A stretch of 64,000 bases of DNA, taken from positions 1 to 64,000 of the forward strand of contig JAAXWO010000008.1 in NCBI GenBank assembly GCA_013334965.1, in the 5' to 3' direction. The stretch comes from Chlorobiaceae bacterium. Its GTDB lineage: Bacteria > Bacteroidota > Chlorobiia > Chlorobiales > Chlorobiaceae. Every line of letters begins with the position of its first letter. Position 1 is the stretch's first letter. The notes below the pieces were generated by a model that ran no database searches, was not told the DNA's origin, and saw only the letters and a list, made by a program, of their open reading frames with translations. This document shows, piece after piece, positions 1 through 8,119 of this stretch. Made by a program: the position numbers and the translations under genes.

Positions 1-14
1 GCTTCAGGTTGCAT
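1..14 (-). CDS. 5' end of a gene running off the left edge
   Basis: Only the first codons are in the window (Met-Gln-Pro-Glu, reading leftwards from the ATG at 14-12). The start is supported by a textbook Shine-Dalgarno, AAAGGAGG on the minus strand at 27-20, five bases before the ATG. Nothing can be said about its product. Confidence 0.6.
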
Positions 15-123
15 AACATCCTCCTTTATGATGGATTACACAAACGTGCTCACCATTCATTTTACTCAAGGATGTATGCAATCGTGCCCTGACAGCGCTA
101 ACTCATTGGGCAACTATTATATA

Positions 124-148
124 ACGTAGTTGAATAGATAAAATAATG
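124..148 (+). repeat. dispersed GTTGAATAG repeat, copy A (upstream of RAYT fragment)
   Basis: Contains GTTGAATAGATAAAATAA, a shortened version of the ~30 bp repeat found at 2075-2108, 3359-3392 and 5074-5106. It ends 53 bases before the RAYT fragment's ATG, the same place where a related sequence sits before the intact RAYT. Confidence 0.45.
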
Positions 149-201
149 TATTGATATTGAGAAAGTGAACTAGTCAAAGAAGACAGCATGAGGAGGTGCG
201 T

Positions 202-480
202 ATGCCGAGAGGAGCGAGGCTGGATGCGCCGGGGACGATGCATCACGTGTTTTTTCGCGGGATACTTCGAGGTGCGATCTTCCAGGACGACAGGGATAGG
301 GCAGAATTTGTTCGCAGGTTAAAGGAACTGGCGAAGCGTTCTGGAACGACATTCTACGCATTTGCTATGACGACCAATTATCTGCATCTGTTGCTAAAAA
401 GCGGAGAGACTGGTCTGTTGACTTTCATGCGCCTTCTGCTATCTGGATATGACCCCTCCCGAAGTCTGGTGTTACCGTAA
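202..480 (+). pseudogene. truncated RAYT (IS200-like Y1 transposase) fragment
   Basis: Residues 1 to about 82 match the N-terminal part of the intact RAYT at 5729-6691 almost residue for residue (both start MPRGARLDAPGT and share RDRAEFVRRL-like and LLKSGxTGL stretches). After LLSGY the frame runs into unrelated sequence and stops, so the C-terminal two thirds, including the conserved YIHLNP region, are gone. The HUH motif has also decayed: the intact copy has NHVHLL, this one NYLHLL, losing the first metal-binding histidine. AGGAGG lies five bases before the ATG, and the leader also resembles that of the intact copy. It is a dead duplicate; breakpoint near 450. Confidence 0.85.
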
Positions 481-633
481 ATGGGTCAATTTCCGCTGCC
501 ATCAACAAATCATGATATTATTAGTGTGACAGGAGAGCAGTTTATATCATTTCTGTTATTAGGAAACGAGTGATTAAATGGCAGTGCCGCAATGAATAAG
601 TGATATTATTTTTGAAAATCTATAATAAATTGT

Positions 634-1689
634 ATGATAAATTCATCGCAAATTAAAGGGGCACTTTTTGAATATTTGATTAGAAGGCTTTTGCTGAGCT
701 GTCGTTTTAATGTCGTTAAGCCAGACGGACATTATATTTTTAGAAATCAAGGTCTATTTTTTATAAATGGAAAAGGGGCAGCTCATGATGCTGACGTTTT
801 GATGGATCCCCCTATTCAAATGCCATTTTCTTACCCGTCACGTATTCTTTTTGAATGTAAGGCTTACAGCGGTCCTATTGGCGTTAATGTTTTGAGAGGC
901 GCATTAGGGCTTCGATGGGATATTAATGATTTTGAAATTGTTACTGATGATACTATAATTCGCAGAAAAAACAATAGAAGGAGTCAATATGCAATATCCA
1001 ATAGATCAAGGTATTTGTACAATGTAGGTGTTGCTTCAATATTTGGCTTTTCTAAGCCAGCAATAGAGTTTGCTGCGAATAATAAAATCCCCTTATTGTC
1101 ATTAAAGTGGTTCTTGCCTGACAGCGTTTGCAGGAAATTTCAGAGTATTAATGATGCGTATATAGTTAGAAATAATACTGTTGACTGGAATGATATATAT
1201 ATTAAGCTTAAGGATAAGTCTGTTGATTCTGATTTCCGATATATATTTGATTGTGACGAAGTTATTCGAGGAATAGTTTCATCCTTCGATAATTTTGTGA
1301 GAAATGCTTATATTGCTTTATTGGAGTCTGGGGATATGATCTTATTGGTTAATAATGAACAAAATAGTTTTGAAGACTTTGTTTTTGATCGTGGCTTGAT
1401 AAAAGCTCAGATTTATTATGACACATCAAATAATAAAAACTGGGAGTTGGTGATACCTGATTCAGGTCAAGTGTTTAATTTTTATTTACCAAAAAGAATA
1501 ATGAGTCTATGGGGTGATTATAGTTTTGATTCACGCATTGCGATTAATTTTAAAAACGATTTATTTTCAAGAATATTTGTTTTTAAGAAAAATACAAATA
1601 CTGAAGGGCTTCCTTTTGTGATTATCAATTTAGACAGAGAATGGTTTGATCGGATTCAAGCGGAAACCGATATTATTGACCAATGGTAG
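634..1689 (+). CDS. AT-rich PD-(D/E)XK nuclease-like protein
   Basis: A 351-residue protein not recognised by name. Around residues 48-80 it shows the arrangement typical of PD-(D/E)XK nucleases: an Asp in AHDADVLMD, then a hydrophobic strand ending in ECK (RILFECKAYS), the E-x-K of the active site. The first 20 residues (IKGALFEYLIRRLL) resemble the helix that precedes this core in restriction-endonuclease-like enzymes. The remaining ~250 residues are unrecognised. The gene is strikingly AT-rich compared with everything around it and uses A/T-ending codons, a sign of recent transfer. It lies between a RAYT fragment and an IS21 remnant, with no methyltransferase next to it, so an orphan defence or mobile-element nuclease is more likely than a complete restriction system. 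No clear ribosome binding site precedes the ATG, so the start is uncertain. Confidence 0.6.
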   Translation: MINSSQIKGALFEYLIRRLLLSCRFNVVKPDGHYIFRNQGLFFINGKGAAHDADVLMDPPIQMPFSYPSRILFECKAYSGPIGVNVLRGALGLRWDINDFEIVTDDTIIRRKNNRRSQYAISNRSRYLYNVGVASIFGFSKPAIEFAANNKIPLLSLKWFLPDSVCRKFQSINDAYIVRNNTVDWNDIYIKLKDKSVDSDFRYIFDCDEVIRGIVSSFDNFVRNAYIALLESGDMILLVNNEQNSFEDFVFDRGLIKAQIYYDTSNNKNWELVIPDSGQVFNFYLPKRIMSLWGDYSFDSRIAINFKNDLFSRIFVFKKNTNTEGLPFVIINLDREWFDRIQAETDIIDQW

Positions 1690-1768
1690 ATTCAACTTCA
1701 AAGCGCACCACATAAGCTAAGGATAGGACATAAGAGAGTTTCTGGTATTCTGAATGAGTATTCTGGGG

Positions 1769-1828
1769 AAAGTGTACCACCCATTCCGGAGTAAAGTGTA
1801 CCAGTGATTCTGCTCGAAAGTGTACCAC
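1769..1828. mobile_element. IS21-family terminal repeats (three copies, 24 bp period)
   Basis: The 12-mer AAAGTGTACCAC/G occurs at 1769-1780, 1793-1804 and 1817-1828, exactly 24 bases apart. Multiple terminal direct repeats that serve as transposase binding sites are typical of IS21-family ends, and the istB remnant directly to the right supports this reading. The other end of the element is not in the window. Confidence 0.7.
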
Positions 1829-1858
1829 CTTAGCACGGGCGGATTTGCTGTGAGAAAG

Positions 1859-2071
1859 TTACATGTTTTTTCCCTCTTTTTGAAGTCGTAGCGATGGGCC
1901 TTTCAACTCCAGTCGGTGAGCGTTGCTCAAAAGGCGATCGAGGATGCTGTCGGCTACCGTCGGTTCTCCGATAACATCATGCCATTTGTTCACGGGCAGT
2001 TGTGCCGTGATAATAACCGCCTGTCTTCCGTAGCGATCCTCGAGGATCTGGAGCAAAGCTAACCGGGTGAT
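1859..2071 (-). pseudogene. istB: IstB C-terminal fragment (IS21 helper ATPase)
   Basis: About 70 residues match the C-terminus of IstB, the AAA+ helper of IS21 transposition: [20 protein letters not shown], then [20 protein letters not shown], then [13 protein letters not shown], ending near the terminal repeats. The Walker A and B region is missing. The frame is open further upstream to about 2164, but that part is the translated dispersed repeat at 2075-2108, not IstB. The element is thus truncated at the repeat, and no istA is present. Confidence 0.8.
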
Positions 2072-2074
2072 TAG

Positions 2075-2108
2075 AAGACTCAGGGATGTTGTTGAATAGA
2101 TGAAATAA
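2075..2108 (+). repeat. dispersed repeat, copy B
   Basis: AAGACTCAGGGATGTTGTTG followed by AATAGATGAAATAA. Copies C (3359-3392) and D (5074-5106) are nearly identical and in the same orientation. This copy abuts the broken end of istB, suggesting the repeat, or an element carrying it, was involved in the rearrangement. It could be a mobile-element end or a RAYT-associated sequence. Confidence 0.65.
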
Positions 2109-2193
2109 GAAGATTTTAAATATACGAGAGAGGCTTGGTTAAAGTAGTTGCCTACCTCCATCAAGCCTCTCGCTCATCGATCTTGATCTTCAA

Positions 2194-2215
2194 GTCTGCG
2201 GTTGGGAACGCAGAC
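2194..2215 (-). terminator. hairpin downstream of pfkA
   Basis: GTCTGCG (2194-2200) and CGCAGAC (2209-2215) form a perfect 7 bp stem with an 8-base loop, 16 bases past the pfkA stop. No T-run follows, so termination strength is unclear. A second inverted repeat (GAGAGGCTTG / CAAGCCTCTC, 2127-2172) lies further downstream. Confidence 0.5.
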
Positions 2216-2231
2216 AGGGAAGTCGGCGGTC

Positions 2232-3251
2232 TTAAATATTGAGCATCTTCTGGATGTCGAGCAGATTGCAGTCGATGCTGTGGTTCAACTTTACGGCCTT
2301 GTTGAAAGGAACCTGTACGATTTTTCCGTTGTCGAGCCCTATCATGATGCTTTTCTGGTCGTCGAGCAGTGCGTCGACGGCTGCAACGCCCATTTTCGTG
2401 GCATTGACACGGTCGTTGGCTGTAGGACTTCCGCCACGCTGGATGTGGCCCAGGATTGAAACACGTACGTCAAGATCGGGATGCTCTTTGCGAACCTGTT
2501 CGGCAATGTTCAGCGCACCTCCTGGTTCGTCACCTTCGGCAACCATGATAATCCCGCTCCGATCCCGGTTTTTATAACCCTTTTCGAGGAACCGCTTCAG
2601 CTCATCATGCTGTTCCTTCGATTCAGGAATAAGAATCACCTCGGCCCCGCAGGCAATGCCGCTGTTCAGGGCAAGCAGGCCCGCTTCACGACCCATCACT
2701 TCGACGATGAAGATCCTGCCGTGAGATACGGCCGTATCCCTGATTTTATCGACGGCGCATACGACGGAGTTCAAGGCGGTTTCGTAGCCGATGGTATAGT
2801 CCGTGCCGTACATGTCGTTATCGATGGTGGCAGGAATGCCCACGAATGAAATATTGTACTCCTGCGACATGGTCAGCGCACCGGTGAAGGAGCCGTCGCC
2901 ACCAATCACCACCACAGCGTCGATGCCGGCCTTCTGCAACTGCTGCCAGGCTTTCTGGCGGCCTTCAGAAGTCCTGAATTCATTGCTGCGAGCGGTTCTC
3001 AGGATCGTTCCGCCCAACTGGATGATGCCGCTGACATCGGCCGATTTCATCGGTACGAAATCGCCCTCGATCATTCCCTGGTATCCACGGCGGATGCCCA
3101 CCACCTTCAGTTTGTTTGCTATTGCTGCGCGGGTCACTGCCCGGATGGCGGCGTTCATGCCCGGCGCGTCGCCTCCGGAGGTGAACACCCCGATCTTCCG
3201 CAATTTCGTCCTCTTGGGTGAATCGTTCTGTATGCTGTTTTTATCTGTCAT
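2232..3251 (-). CDS. pfkA: ATP-dependent 6-phosphofructokinase
   Basis: Phosphorylates fructose 6-phosphate to fructose 1,6-bisphosphate, the committed step of glycolysis; in an autotroph that stores glycogen this would serve dark fermentation of reserves. Visible motifs in order: the nucleotide-binding TSGGDAPGMNAAIRAV near residue 24, IGGDGS near 117 (the Gly after GGD is the ATP-type residue), the catalytic ATIDNDMYGTD near 140 with its Asp, EVMGREAGLLAL near 186, and LGHIQRGGSPTANDR near 275. The 339 residues fit the bacterial family; the N-terminal ~17 residues are a polar extension. No obvious Shine-Dalgarno precedes the ATG. It stands alone as a transcription unit between repeat copies B and C. 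Confidence 0.95.
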   Translation of the reverse strand: MTDKNSIQNDSPKRTKLRKIGVFTSGGDAPGMNAAIRAVTRAAIANKLKVVGIRRGYQGMIEGDFVPMKSADVSGIIQLGGTILRTARSNEFRTSEGRQKAWQQLQKAGIDAVVVIGGDGSFTGALTMSQEYNISFVGIPATIDNDMYGTDYTIGYETALNSVVCAVDKIRDTAVSHGRIFIVEVMGREAGLLALNSGIACGAEVILIPESKEQHDELKRFLEKGYKNRDRSGIIMVAEGDEPGGALNIAEQVRKEHPDLDVRVSILGHIQRGGSPTANDRVNATKMGVAAVDALLDDQKSIMIGLDNGKIVQVPFNKAVKLNHSIDCNLLDIQKMLNI

Positions 3252-3358
3252 TACGTCGGTATTGTTGCTGATATACGCCGTTTTCTGTTTCGTCTTCCAT
3301 TCTGCGGCAGTGCCATGTTACGAAAATATTGGCTCCGCACAACCCTTCGCTCAACTCC

Positions 3359-3392
3359 AAGACTCAGGGACGTTGTTGAATAGGTGAAATAA
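3359..3392 (+). repeat. dispersed repeat, copy C
   Basis: AAGACTCAGGGACGTTGTTG followed by AATAGGTGAAATAA, one of three near-identical copies. It lies about 110 bases upstream of the pfkA start codon, in the direction opposite to the gene. Confidence 0.65.
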
Positions 3393-4001
3393 CTCCATCC
3401 TCTTAAAAAACGGCGTCTGTCCAAAACGCGAAGCGGCATGCAGTTTTTGCCTGTGCCGCGAAAAGTGAAAAAGGTGATTCGTTGTTCTAAATGTGGATTA
3501 TTCTTAGATTGAAAAAAGTAAGTAAATTAAATCGCAGCTGAACGGATACGGTTATTTCTGGCCTTTCTACAAGAGATTCTCAGTCAGGCTGAAGACGCGC
3601 TGAATCGTTGGTATGGCGGAATGGAGATGCTCGAATATCTTTGAGGAATCATTAAAGAGATTATCTGACAGGACGATTCGTTGATGCTTATTGCGAGCGC
3701 CGGGCTGTAACCGTACGATAGTGACGCGATTCTGCAATTGATACCGGTGTAATAGCTTGTCGGCGATTGCTGGTTATGCTGTTTTTCGAATGAAGCAACC
3801 TTTTCATCTCAACCTCATCACGACATACGTCGTAGTTATTTAAAGAAATACATAGAGATTTGCCTGATACGGGCACTCAAAATCGTTCAGGGTGATTGTA
3901 TTCGCTTTTTCTTCTTTTTGACGGTGACACGTTCGCATTGTTATCATGGTCTTTCATAACCAGGATGGAGAGTGAATCACTCATCCGGATACACTGCAAT
4001 C
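3393..4001. other. intergenic stretch without a supported gene
   Basis: No frame has a credible start, length and ribosome binding site together. A 37-codon open stretch at about 3530-3640 (containing FLAFLQEILSQAEDALNRW, then a stop) has protein-like composition but no start codon and could be the tail of a decayed gene. The right part presumably holds the promoter of the gene at 4002. Confidence 0.4.
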
Positions 4002-4547
4002 ATGAAAATATCAGTCCTTTGCATATCTGCGCTTGCCACTGCGGGGTTCCTGTTGCCGGGACATATGGAGGTACATGCAGCGCAGACGATCAATATGAAC
4101 CGTGCTATTCTGAGACCTGATACGTCGCGCACGGTTAAAGCGCCGCCATCCTCGGTCGCTCCTCCCAAAGGCAATAACCTCAACCGCGGGGTTGTGTTTC
4201 CATCGAAAGGTCTGCAGTTCATCCCCGGCAGAATCCCTCCCAGGGGTACCACATCACCGTCAGGTTCATCGACCCCTCCGGCGGGGGACGCTACATCTGG
4301 AGCCGGTTCAACTCCTGTGGCCTCCGAACCCGGGAAATTCTATGTTCCTACGCTGAAAGTGATCGGCCTTCCCGGTGGCCCTCCTCCGGATAAGCCTGCG
4401 ACCGGGCCATTCTCGCCGTTTACTGCAACTGTCCCAACGCTGAAGGTAATCGGCCTGCCCGGAGGTCCTCCGCCTGACAAGCCAGCTACGGGGCCCTTCA
4501 GCCCGAAGGTCATCACCGTGACCACACTCAAGGTGATTGGCAAGTAA
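4002..4547 (+). CDS. exported proline-rich protein with 29-residue tandem repeats
   Basis: Unrecognised 181-residue protein. Residues 1-27 form a signal peptide (MKISVLCISALATAG, then a turn and VHAAQ). The middle is Pro/Ser/Thr-rich and looks unstructured. The C-terminal third is a tandem repeat with a 29-residue period: VPTLKVIGLPGGPPPDKPAT starts at residues 115 and 144, and a truncated third copy (TLKVIGK) ends the protein. The repeats are nearly identical at the DNA level (87 bp unit), so copy number could change by slippage or recombination. A GTG at 3972 would add ten residues before the signal peptide; neither start has a strong ribosome site. The gene is followed 50 bases later by another exported protein. 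Confidence 0.65.
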   Translation: MKISVLCISALATAGFLLPGHMEVHAAQTINMNRAILRPDTSRTVKAPPSSVAPPKGNNLNRGVVFPSKGLQFIPGRIPPRGTTSPSGSSTPPAGDATSGAGSTPVASEPGKFYVPTLKVIGLPGGPPPDKPATGPFSPFTATVPTLKVIGLPGGPPPDKPATGPFSPKVITVTTLKVIGK

Positions 4548-4597
4548 CTGTTCGGTTTTACTACAAAAGTTTGCACGAAATCGTGAAAGGAGAAAAA

Positions 4598-5035
4598 ATG
4601 AATAAAACTATCAGAACCATCCTGTTGGGCCTTATGCTTATGGGCTTCCAGACGGCAATCGCAGTTGCTGAGGATTTCACCTTTATCGTTCCGATCCAGA
4701 TAACGAACCTGCATCCTGACATCACGAAAGGAAGAGTCAGTGTCTGGGTTACGAAATTCAAGAGCGCATCCCCGGTTGATCCTGTAAAGTGCGGCGGAAC
4801 GCAGGAGTTCGACATCGTCGGGGGAAATTACAACAGCTCACTCACGATGAAGTTCAATACGGCGCCCGGGAGCAACCCTGCCGATGCGCATTACTGGTCG
4901 TGCAACATGGACCTCTATTCCGTAACCCTCGGCTGGAGACCAGCAGGCTTCCAGTTCGATATTTACGCAGCGGGCGGTCCCTACAAGTTCGACAACGTGA
5001 ACTCCGTTCTTGGTGCTTCAGGGACTATTCCTTAA
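4598..5035 (+). CDS. small exported protein of unknown function
   Basis: 145 residues with a clear signal peptide (MNKTIRTILLGLMLMGFQTA, cleavage near AVAED). The mature part is beta-rich by appearance (TFIVPIQITNLHPDI, RVSVWVTKF) with a few cysteines (CGGTQEF, YWSCNMD) that could form a disulfide. The start is set by AAAGGAG seven bases before the ATG at 4598. No family recognised. It follows the repeat-containing exported protein by 50 bases, so the two may be co-expressed. Confidence 0.7.
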   Translation: MNKTIRTILLGLMLMGFQTAIAVAEDFTFIVPIQITNLHPDITKGRVSVWVTKFKSASPVDPVKCGGTQEFDIVGGNYNSSLTMKFNTAPGSNPADAHYWSCNMDLYSVTLGWRPAGFQFDIYAAGGPYKFDNVNSVLGASGTIP

Positions 5036-5073
5036 CAGTAACTTTTCGGGCAGACGTCGTTCTGCCCTTTCAA

Positions 5074-5106
5074 AAGACTCCGGGACGTTGTTGATTAGAT
5101 CAAATA
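5074..5106 (+). repeat. dispersed repeat, copy D
   Basis: AAGACTCCGGGACGTTGTTG followed by ATTAGATCAAATA, slightly diverged from copies B and C but in the same orientation, 39 bases after the stop codon of the preceding gene. Confidence 0.6.
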
Positions 5107-5173
5107 GCGACTTTTTTCATCAAGTGCCGCTGGCTTGTCCAATTTCCTTTTGCAACATAAACAATAGCTTGCG

Positions 5174-5638
5174 ATGAAGATCAACCAAGCTCGCCGAGTT
5201 GTGTCGGCTGTTTTCCTGATGGCGATGGGGTTTACCTTTCCCGGGGTGCTTTATTCGTCGGAAGCGCCGGGAGAGGTCCCGAAAGTCCACACTCCTGCAT
5301 CCGGTAACGTGGAGCGCAAGGTATTACTTGATGCCATTCGTGCAGAGGTAAAAGAAATGCATGGGCTTGATGTGATTTTTGTCGTGAAGGAAATGAATGT
5401 CAGCGATGGGTGGGCATGGGTGCATGCGCTTCCTCGTTCCAGGGACGGTAGTTGTCTATATGAGGATTTATACGCCCTTTTACGTAGAGAGAAGAGCGAG
5501 TGGATGGTTGCGGAAATGCCTTGTACGGAGCCGGATAATTCGGAGTGTATCGATAGTCCTGATTATTTCAGGAATATCGTTGCGCGTTATCCTGATATGC
5601 CGGTGACTATTCTTCCCAAAGAGAGTGCTCGTGATTGA
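5174..5638 (+). CDS. exported protein of unknown function
   Basis: 154 residues. The first ~29 form a signal peptide (MKINQARRVVSAVFLMAMGF, ending near LYSSEA). The mature domain is a compact alpha/beta type with WAWVHALPRS near residue 82, EDLYALLRREKSEWMVAEMP near 97-116 and CTEPDNSECIDSPDYF near 117; the two cysteines of the last motif may pair. It resembles small periplasmic proteins of unknown function that occur in several bacteria, but I cannot name a family. No strong ribosome site is visible. Confidence 0.65.
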   Translation: MKINQARRVVSAVFLMAMGFTFPGVLYSSEAPGEVPKVHTPASGNVERKVLLDAIRAEVKEMHGLDVIFVVKEMNVSDGWAWVHALPRSRDGSCLYEDLYALLRREKSEWMVAEMPCTEPDNSECIDSPDYFRNIVARYPDMPVTILPKESARD

Positions 5639-5649
5639 ATGGATTTATG

Positions 5650-5673
5650 GGCGTTCTTGAACAGGTGAATCAT
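5650..5673 (+). repeat. dispersed repeat-like sequence, copy E (upstream of intact RAYT)
   Basis: GGCGTTCTTGAACAGGTGAA followed by TCATAAA; a diverged relative of the dispersed repeat, at the same distance from the RAYT ATG as copy A is from the truncated RAYT. Confidence 0.35.
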
Positions 5674-5728
5674 AAAGTTGATCTGGAAAGCGTGAGTTTT
5701 TCAAAGAAGAGTGGATTCGGAGGTATAT

Positions 5729-6691
5729 ATGCCGAGAGGAGCGAGGTTGGATGCCCCGGGAACATTGCATCACGTGATCTTTCGGGGAATAGAGAGTGGC
5801 GCGATATTCCTGGATGACCTGGATCGGGCCGAATTTGTTCGCCGGTTACGGGAGCTTGCGAAGGCTACAGGAACCACTTTTTACGCTTTTGCCATGATGA
5901 CCAATCATGTGCATCTCCTCCTTAAAAGCGGGAAGACAGGGCTTTCGACGTTCATGCGTCGCCTGTTGTCCGGATATGCCCAATACTACAACCGCCGGCA
6001 CCTGAGGGTGGGTCATCTGTTCCAGAACCGATACCGCTCCGTCATCTGCGAAGAAGATGCCTATTTCACCCAGCTGGTCGCCTATATTCATCTCAATCCC
6101 TTGAAGGCCGGAATCGTCAGTTCGTTGGATGAACTTGCGTCATATCTCTGGTGCGGCCATTCGGTACTGATGGGCAGGCAGGTGTGCGATTGGCTTGACC
6201 GGGACTATTCGTTGCAGTTTTTCGGTTCCAAAGAGGGGGCTGCGAAGAGTGCTTACCTGAAGTTTCTGGCATCGGAGATGAAAATCGACCGTGAAGATGA
6301 GTTGACTGGCGGAGGTCTTGTGAGGTCACATGGGGGATGGTCGAACGTGCTGTCGATGAGGAGGCAGGGGCTTCAGGAGCTCGGGGATGAAAGGATTCTC
6401 GGGAGCGGGGAGTTTGTTCAGTCGATTCTCGATCAAGCGGAGGAGACGAGTAAACGACAGGTGTCCGGAAGCGAACGTATCGAATTGATGCGCAAGGAGA
6501 TCGATACTGTTTGTCAAAGGGCCGGATGTACGGCTGAGATGCTGAGGTCTGGCGGAAGAAGAAGTCCGTTGCCGGAGTTGAGGAAGGAAATTGCGAGGAA
6601 ATTTGTGGAGGAGTTAGGCGTCAGCCTGGCTGAAACGGCGCGTCAGATCGGAGTGACGACAAGCGCCGTGTGCGTGATGCTGCAACGATAG
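5729..6691 (+). CDS. REP-associated tyrosine transposase (RAYT), IS200-like with C-terminal HTH
   Basis: A 320-residue Y1/HUH single-strand transposase of the RAYT group, single-copy-domesticated relatives of IS200/IS605 transposases. Residues 1-130 hold the catalytic domain: MPRGARLDAPGTLHHVIFRG, the HUH motif TNHVHLLLK near 60, GHLFQNRYRS near 92 and YIHLNPLKAGIV near 113 with the family's conserved tyrosine region (AYFTQLVAYIH). The C-terminal ~80 residues end in a helix-turn-helix (LAETARQIGVTTSAVCVMLQ) similar to the DnaA-type C-terminal helix-turn-helix seen in related proteins. GGAGG five bases before ATG 5729 sets the start; a GTG at 5711 is in frame but lies before that site. All catalytic positions look intact, so it may be active. 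Confidence 0.9.
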   Translation: MPRGARLDAPGTLHHVIFRGIESGAIFLDDLDRAEFVRRLRELAKATGTTFYAFAMMTNHVHLLLKSGKTGLSTFMRRLLSGYAQYYNRRHLRVGHLFQNRYRSVICEEDAYFTQLVAYIHLNPLKAGIVSSLDELASYLWCGHSVLMGRQVCDWLDRDYSLQFFGSKEGAAKSAYLKFLASEMKIDREDELTGGGLVRSHGGWSNVLSMRRQGLQELGDERILGSGEFVQSILDQAEETSKRQVSGSERIELMRKEIDTVCQRAGCTAEMLRSGGRRSPLPELRKEIARKFVEELGVSLAETARQIGVTTSAVCVMLQR

Positions 6692-6901
6692 CTCGGTCTG
6701 TGAAGTTTGTGACATATATCAATTGATTTTCGGGACTGATTGCCAAAATTGCAGCTTAACGTCGGTTGTTTCGGCGATCGCTTTCTTGCGGAGTGTCATG
6801 GCTCTTCGGGTTAGTGCAGTTTTTACTGTATCAAGGAAGCTTCTGACACTTAGGTCATGGAGCAGGTCGCTCCGAAAAACAATTTTCATGTTTCAATTAT
6901 T

Positions 6902-8119
6902 ATGACGGGATCACCAGGAGTTTTCGAGCCTGCGAATATAGGCGGCATTTCTGTTCGCAACCGCTTTATCCGTTCTGCGACGCACGAGGGGATGGCGGAT
7001 ACGGCAGGGGCTCCGCTGGAGTCCCTCGAGAAACTGTATGTCCGTCTTGCAAGAGGCGGTGTCGGCGCTATTGTTACCGGTTATGCAGGCGTGCTGCCGC
7101 AGGGCAGGTGCTGTTTTCCCGGGATGCTGATGATGCATGATGATGCATTGGTGCCCGCTTACCGGCGGCTTGTCGAAGCTGTGCACCGCGAGGGTTCGCC
7201 GTTGATCATGCAGCTTGCCCATTGCGGAAGCCAGACCCGTTCGGCGGTCACCGGCATGCGGACTGTTGCGCCCTCGCCGATACGGGACCGTTATTATAGC
7301 GAGGAGGTGCCCCAGGAGCTGACGGAGGCGGGGATAAGGGAGATCATCGACGCATTTGTCGATGCTGCCGAGAGGGCCCAGGCAGCGGGTTTCGATGGGG
7401 TGCAACTGCACTTGGCGCATGGGTACCTTCTGTCGCAGTTTCTTTCCGGTCACTCGAACCGAAGGAGAGACCATTGGGGCGGTTCTCTCGAAAACCGATT
7501 CCGGATCGTTTCGGAGATTATGGACGGTATCCGGCGGAGGCTCGGGAAGTATCCGGTGCTGGCAAAAATAAACGGTTACGACGGCATGTCCGGCGGGATG
7601 CGGCAGGAGGAGGCCGTGAAAATAGCCATGATGCTTGAGGCCTCAGGATGCTCGGCTGTGGAGATCTCTTCCGGTACGATCGCCGAAGGATTGGCGATCA
7701 TGCGGGGGCCTCGGGTGCCGATCGACGCATTGCTCGTTGCAAACTTCAAGGTAGCTGCCGTGCCCAGGTTTCTTCGGTCAGGTTTTGCCCGTATTCTGCC
7801 GCTCGTCTCTCCGTCTAGCCCGAAACCATACCATTCCTACAACCTGGATGCAGCCAGCGTTATCAGGAAGGCCGTTTCGATCCCTGTCGTTCTCGTCGGT
7901 GGTATCCATACCTTCATGGATGCGTCAAGAGCCATTGAGGATGGAGCCGCTGATTTCGTTTCGATGTCACGTCCCTTCATCATTGAGCCCTCCATTGTGA
8001 AGAGGTACGAAGAGGGGCGGCAGGATGCCTCGAAATGCTCCATGTGCAATGATTGCGCGATCATGATCGAAAAAGAGCCGCTTCGCTGCTGGAACGGCAG
8101 GGTGCGCCAAGGGGTGTGA
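6902..8119 (+). CDS. Old Yellow Enzyme family NADH:flavin oxidoreductase
   Basis: FMN-dependent TIM-barrel ene-reductase of the OYE/2,4-dienoyl-CoA reductase type. Seen: the N-terminal NRFIRSATHEGMAD, GGVGAIVTGYAGV, MQLAHCGSQT, then FDGVQLHLAHGYLLSQFLS with the paired His-x-x-His-like substrate contacts, NRRRDHWGGSLENRFR, VVLVGGIHTF and DFVSMSRPFI (phosphate binding). Near the C-terminus CSMCNDCA gives three close cysteines, like part of the Fe-S motif of the long 2,4-dienoyl-CoA reductases, yet the downstream FAD/NAD domain is absent and the protein ends about 20 residues later. The physiological substrate is unknown. Start at 6902 is chosen because homology begins there; an in-frame ATG at 6857 would add 15 unlikely residues. 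Confidence 0.85.
   Translation: MTGSPGVFEPANIGGISVRNRFIRSATHEGMADTAGAPLESLEKLYVRLARGGVGAIVTGYAGVLPQGRCCFPGMLMMHDDALVPAYRRLVEAVHREGSPLIMQLAHCGSQTRSAVTGMRTVAPSPIRDRYYSEEVPQELTEAGIREIIDAFVDAAERAQAAGFDGVQLHLAHGYLLSQFLSGHSNRRRDHWGGSLENRFRIVSEIMDGIRRRLGKYPVLAKINGYDGMSGGMRQEEAVKIAMMLEASGCSAVEISSGTIAEGLAIMRGPRVPIDALLVANFKVAAVPRFLRSGFARILPLVSPSSPKPYHSYNLDAASVIRKAVSIPVVLVGGIHTFMDASRAIEDGAADFVSMSRPFIIEPSIVKRYEEGRQDASKCSMCNDCAIMIEKEPLRCWNGRVRQGV

Noticed and set aside
2803-3387. 194-codon plus-strand frame
   Set aside because: Antisense to pfkA and its leader; low-complexity, Met/Ser/Pro-rich translation typical of shadows.
3530-3640. Possible C-terminal relic (FLAFLQEILSQAEDALNRW)
   Set aside because: Only 37 codons between stops, no start codon and no match I can name; kept only as a note in the intergenic entry.
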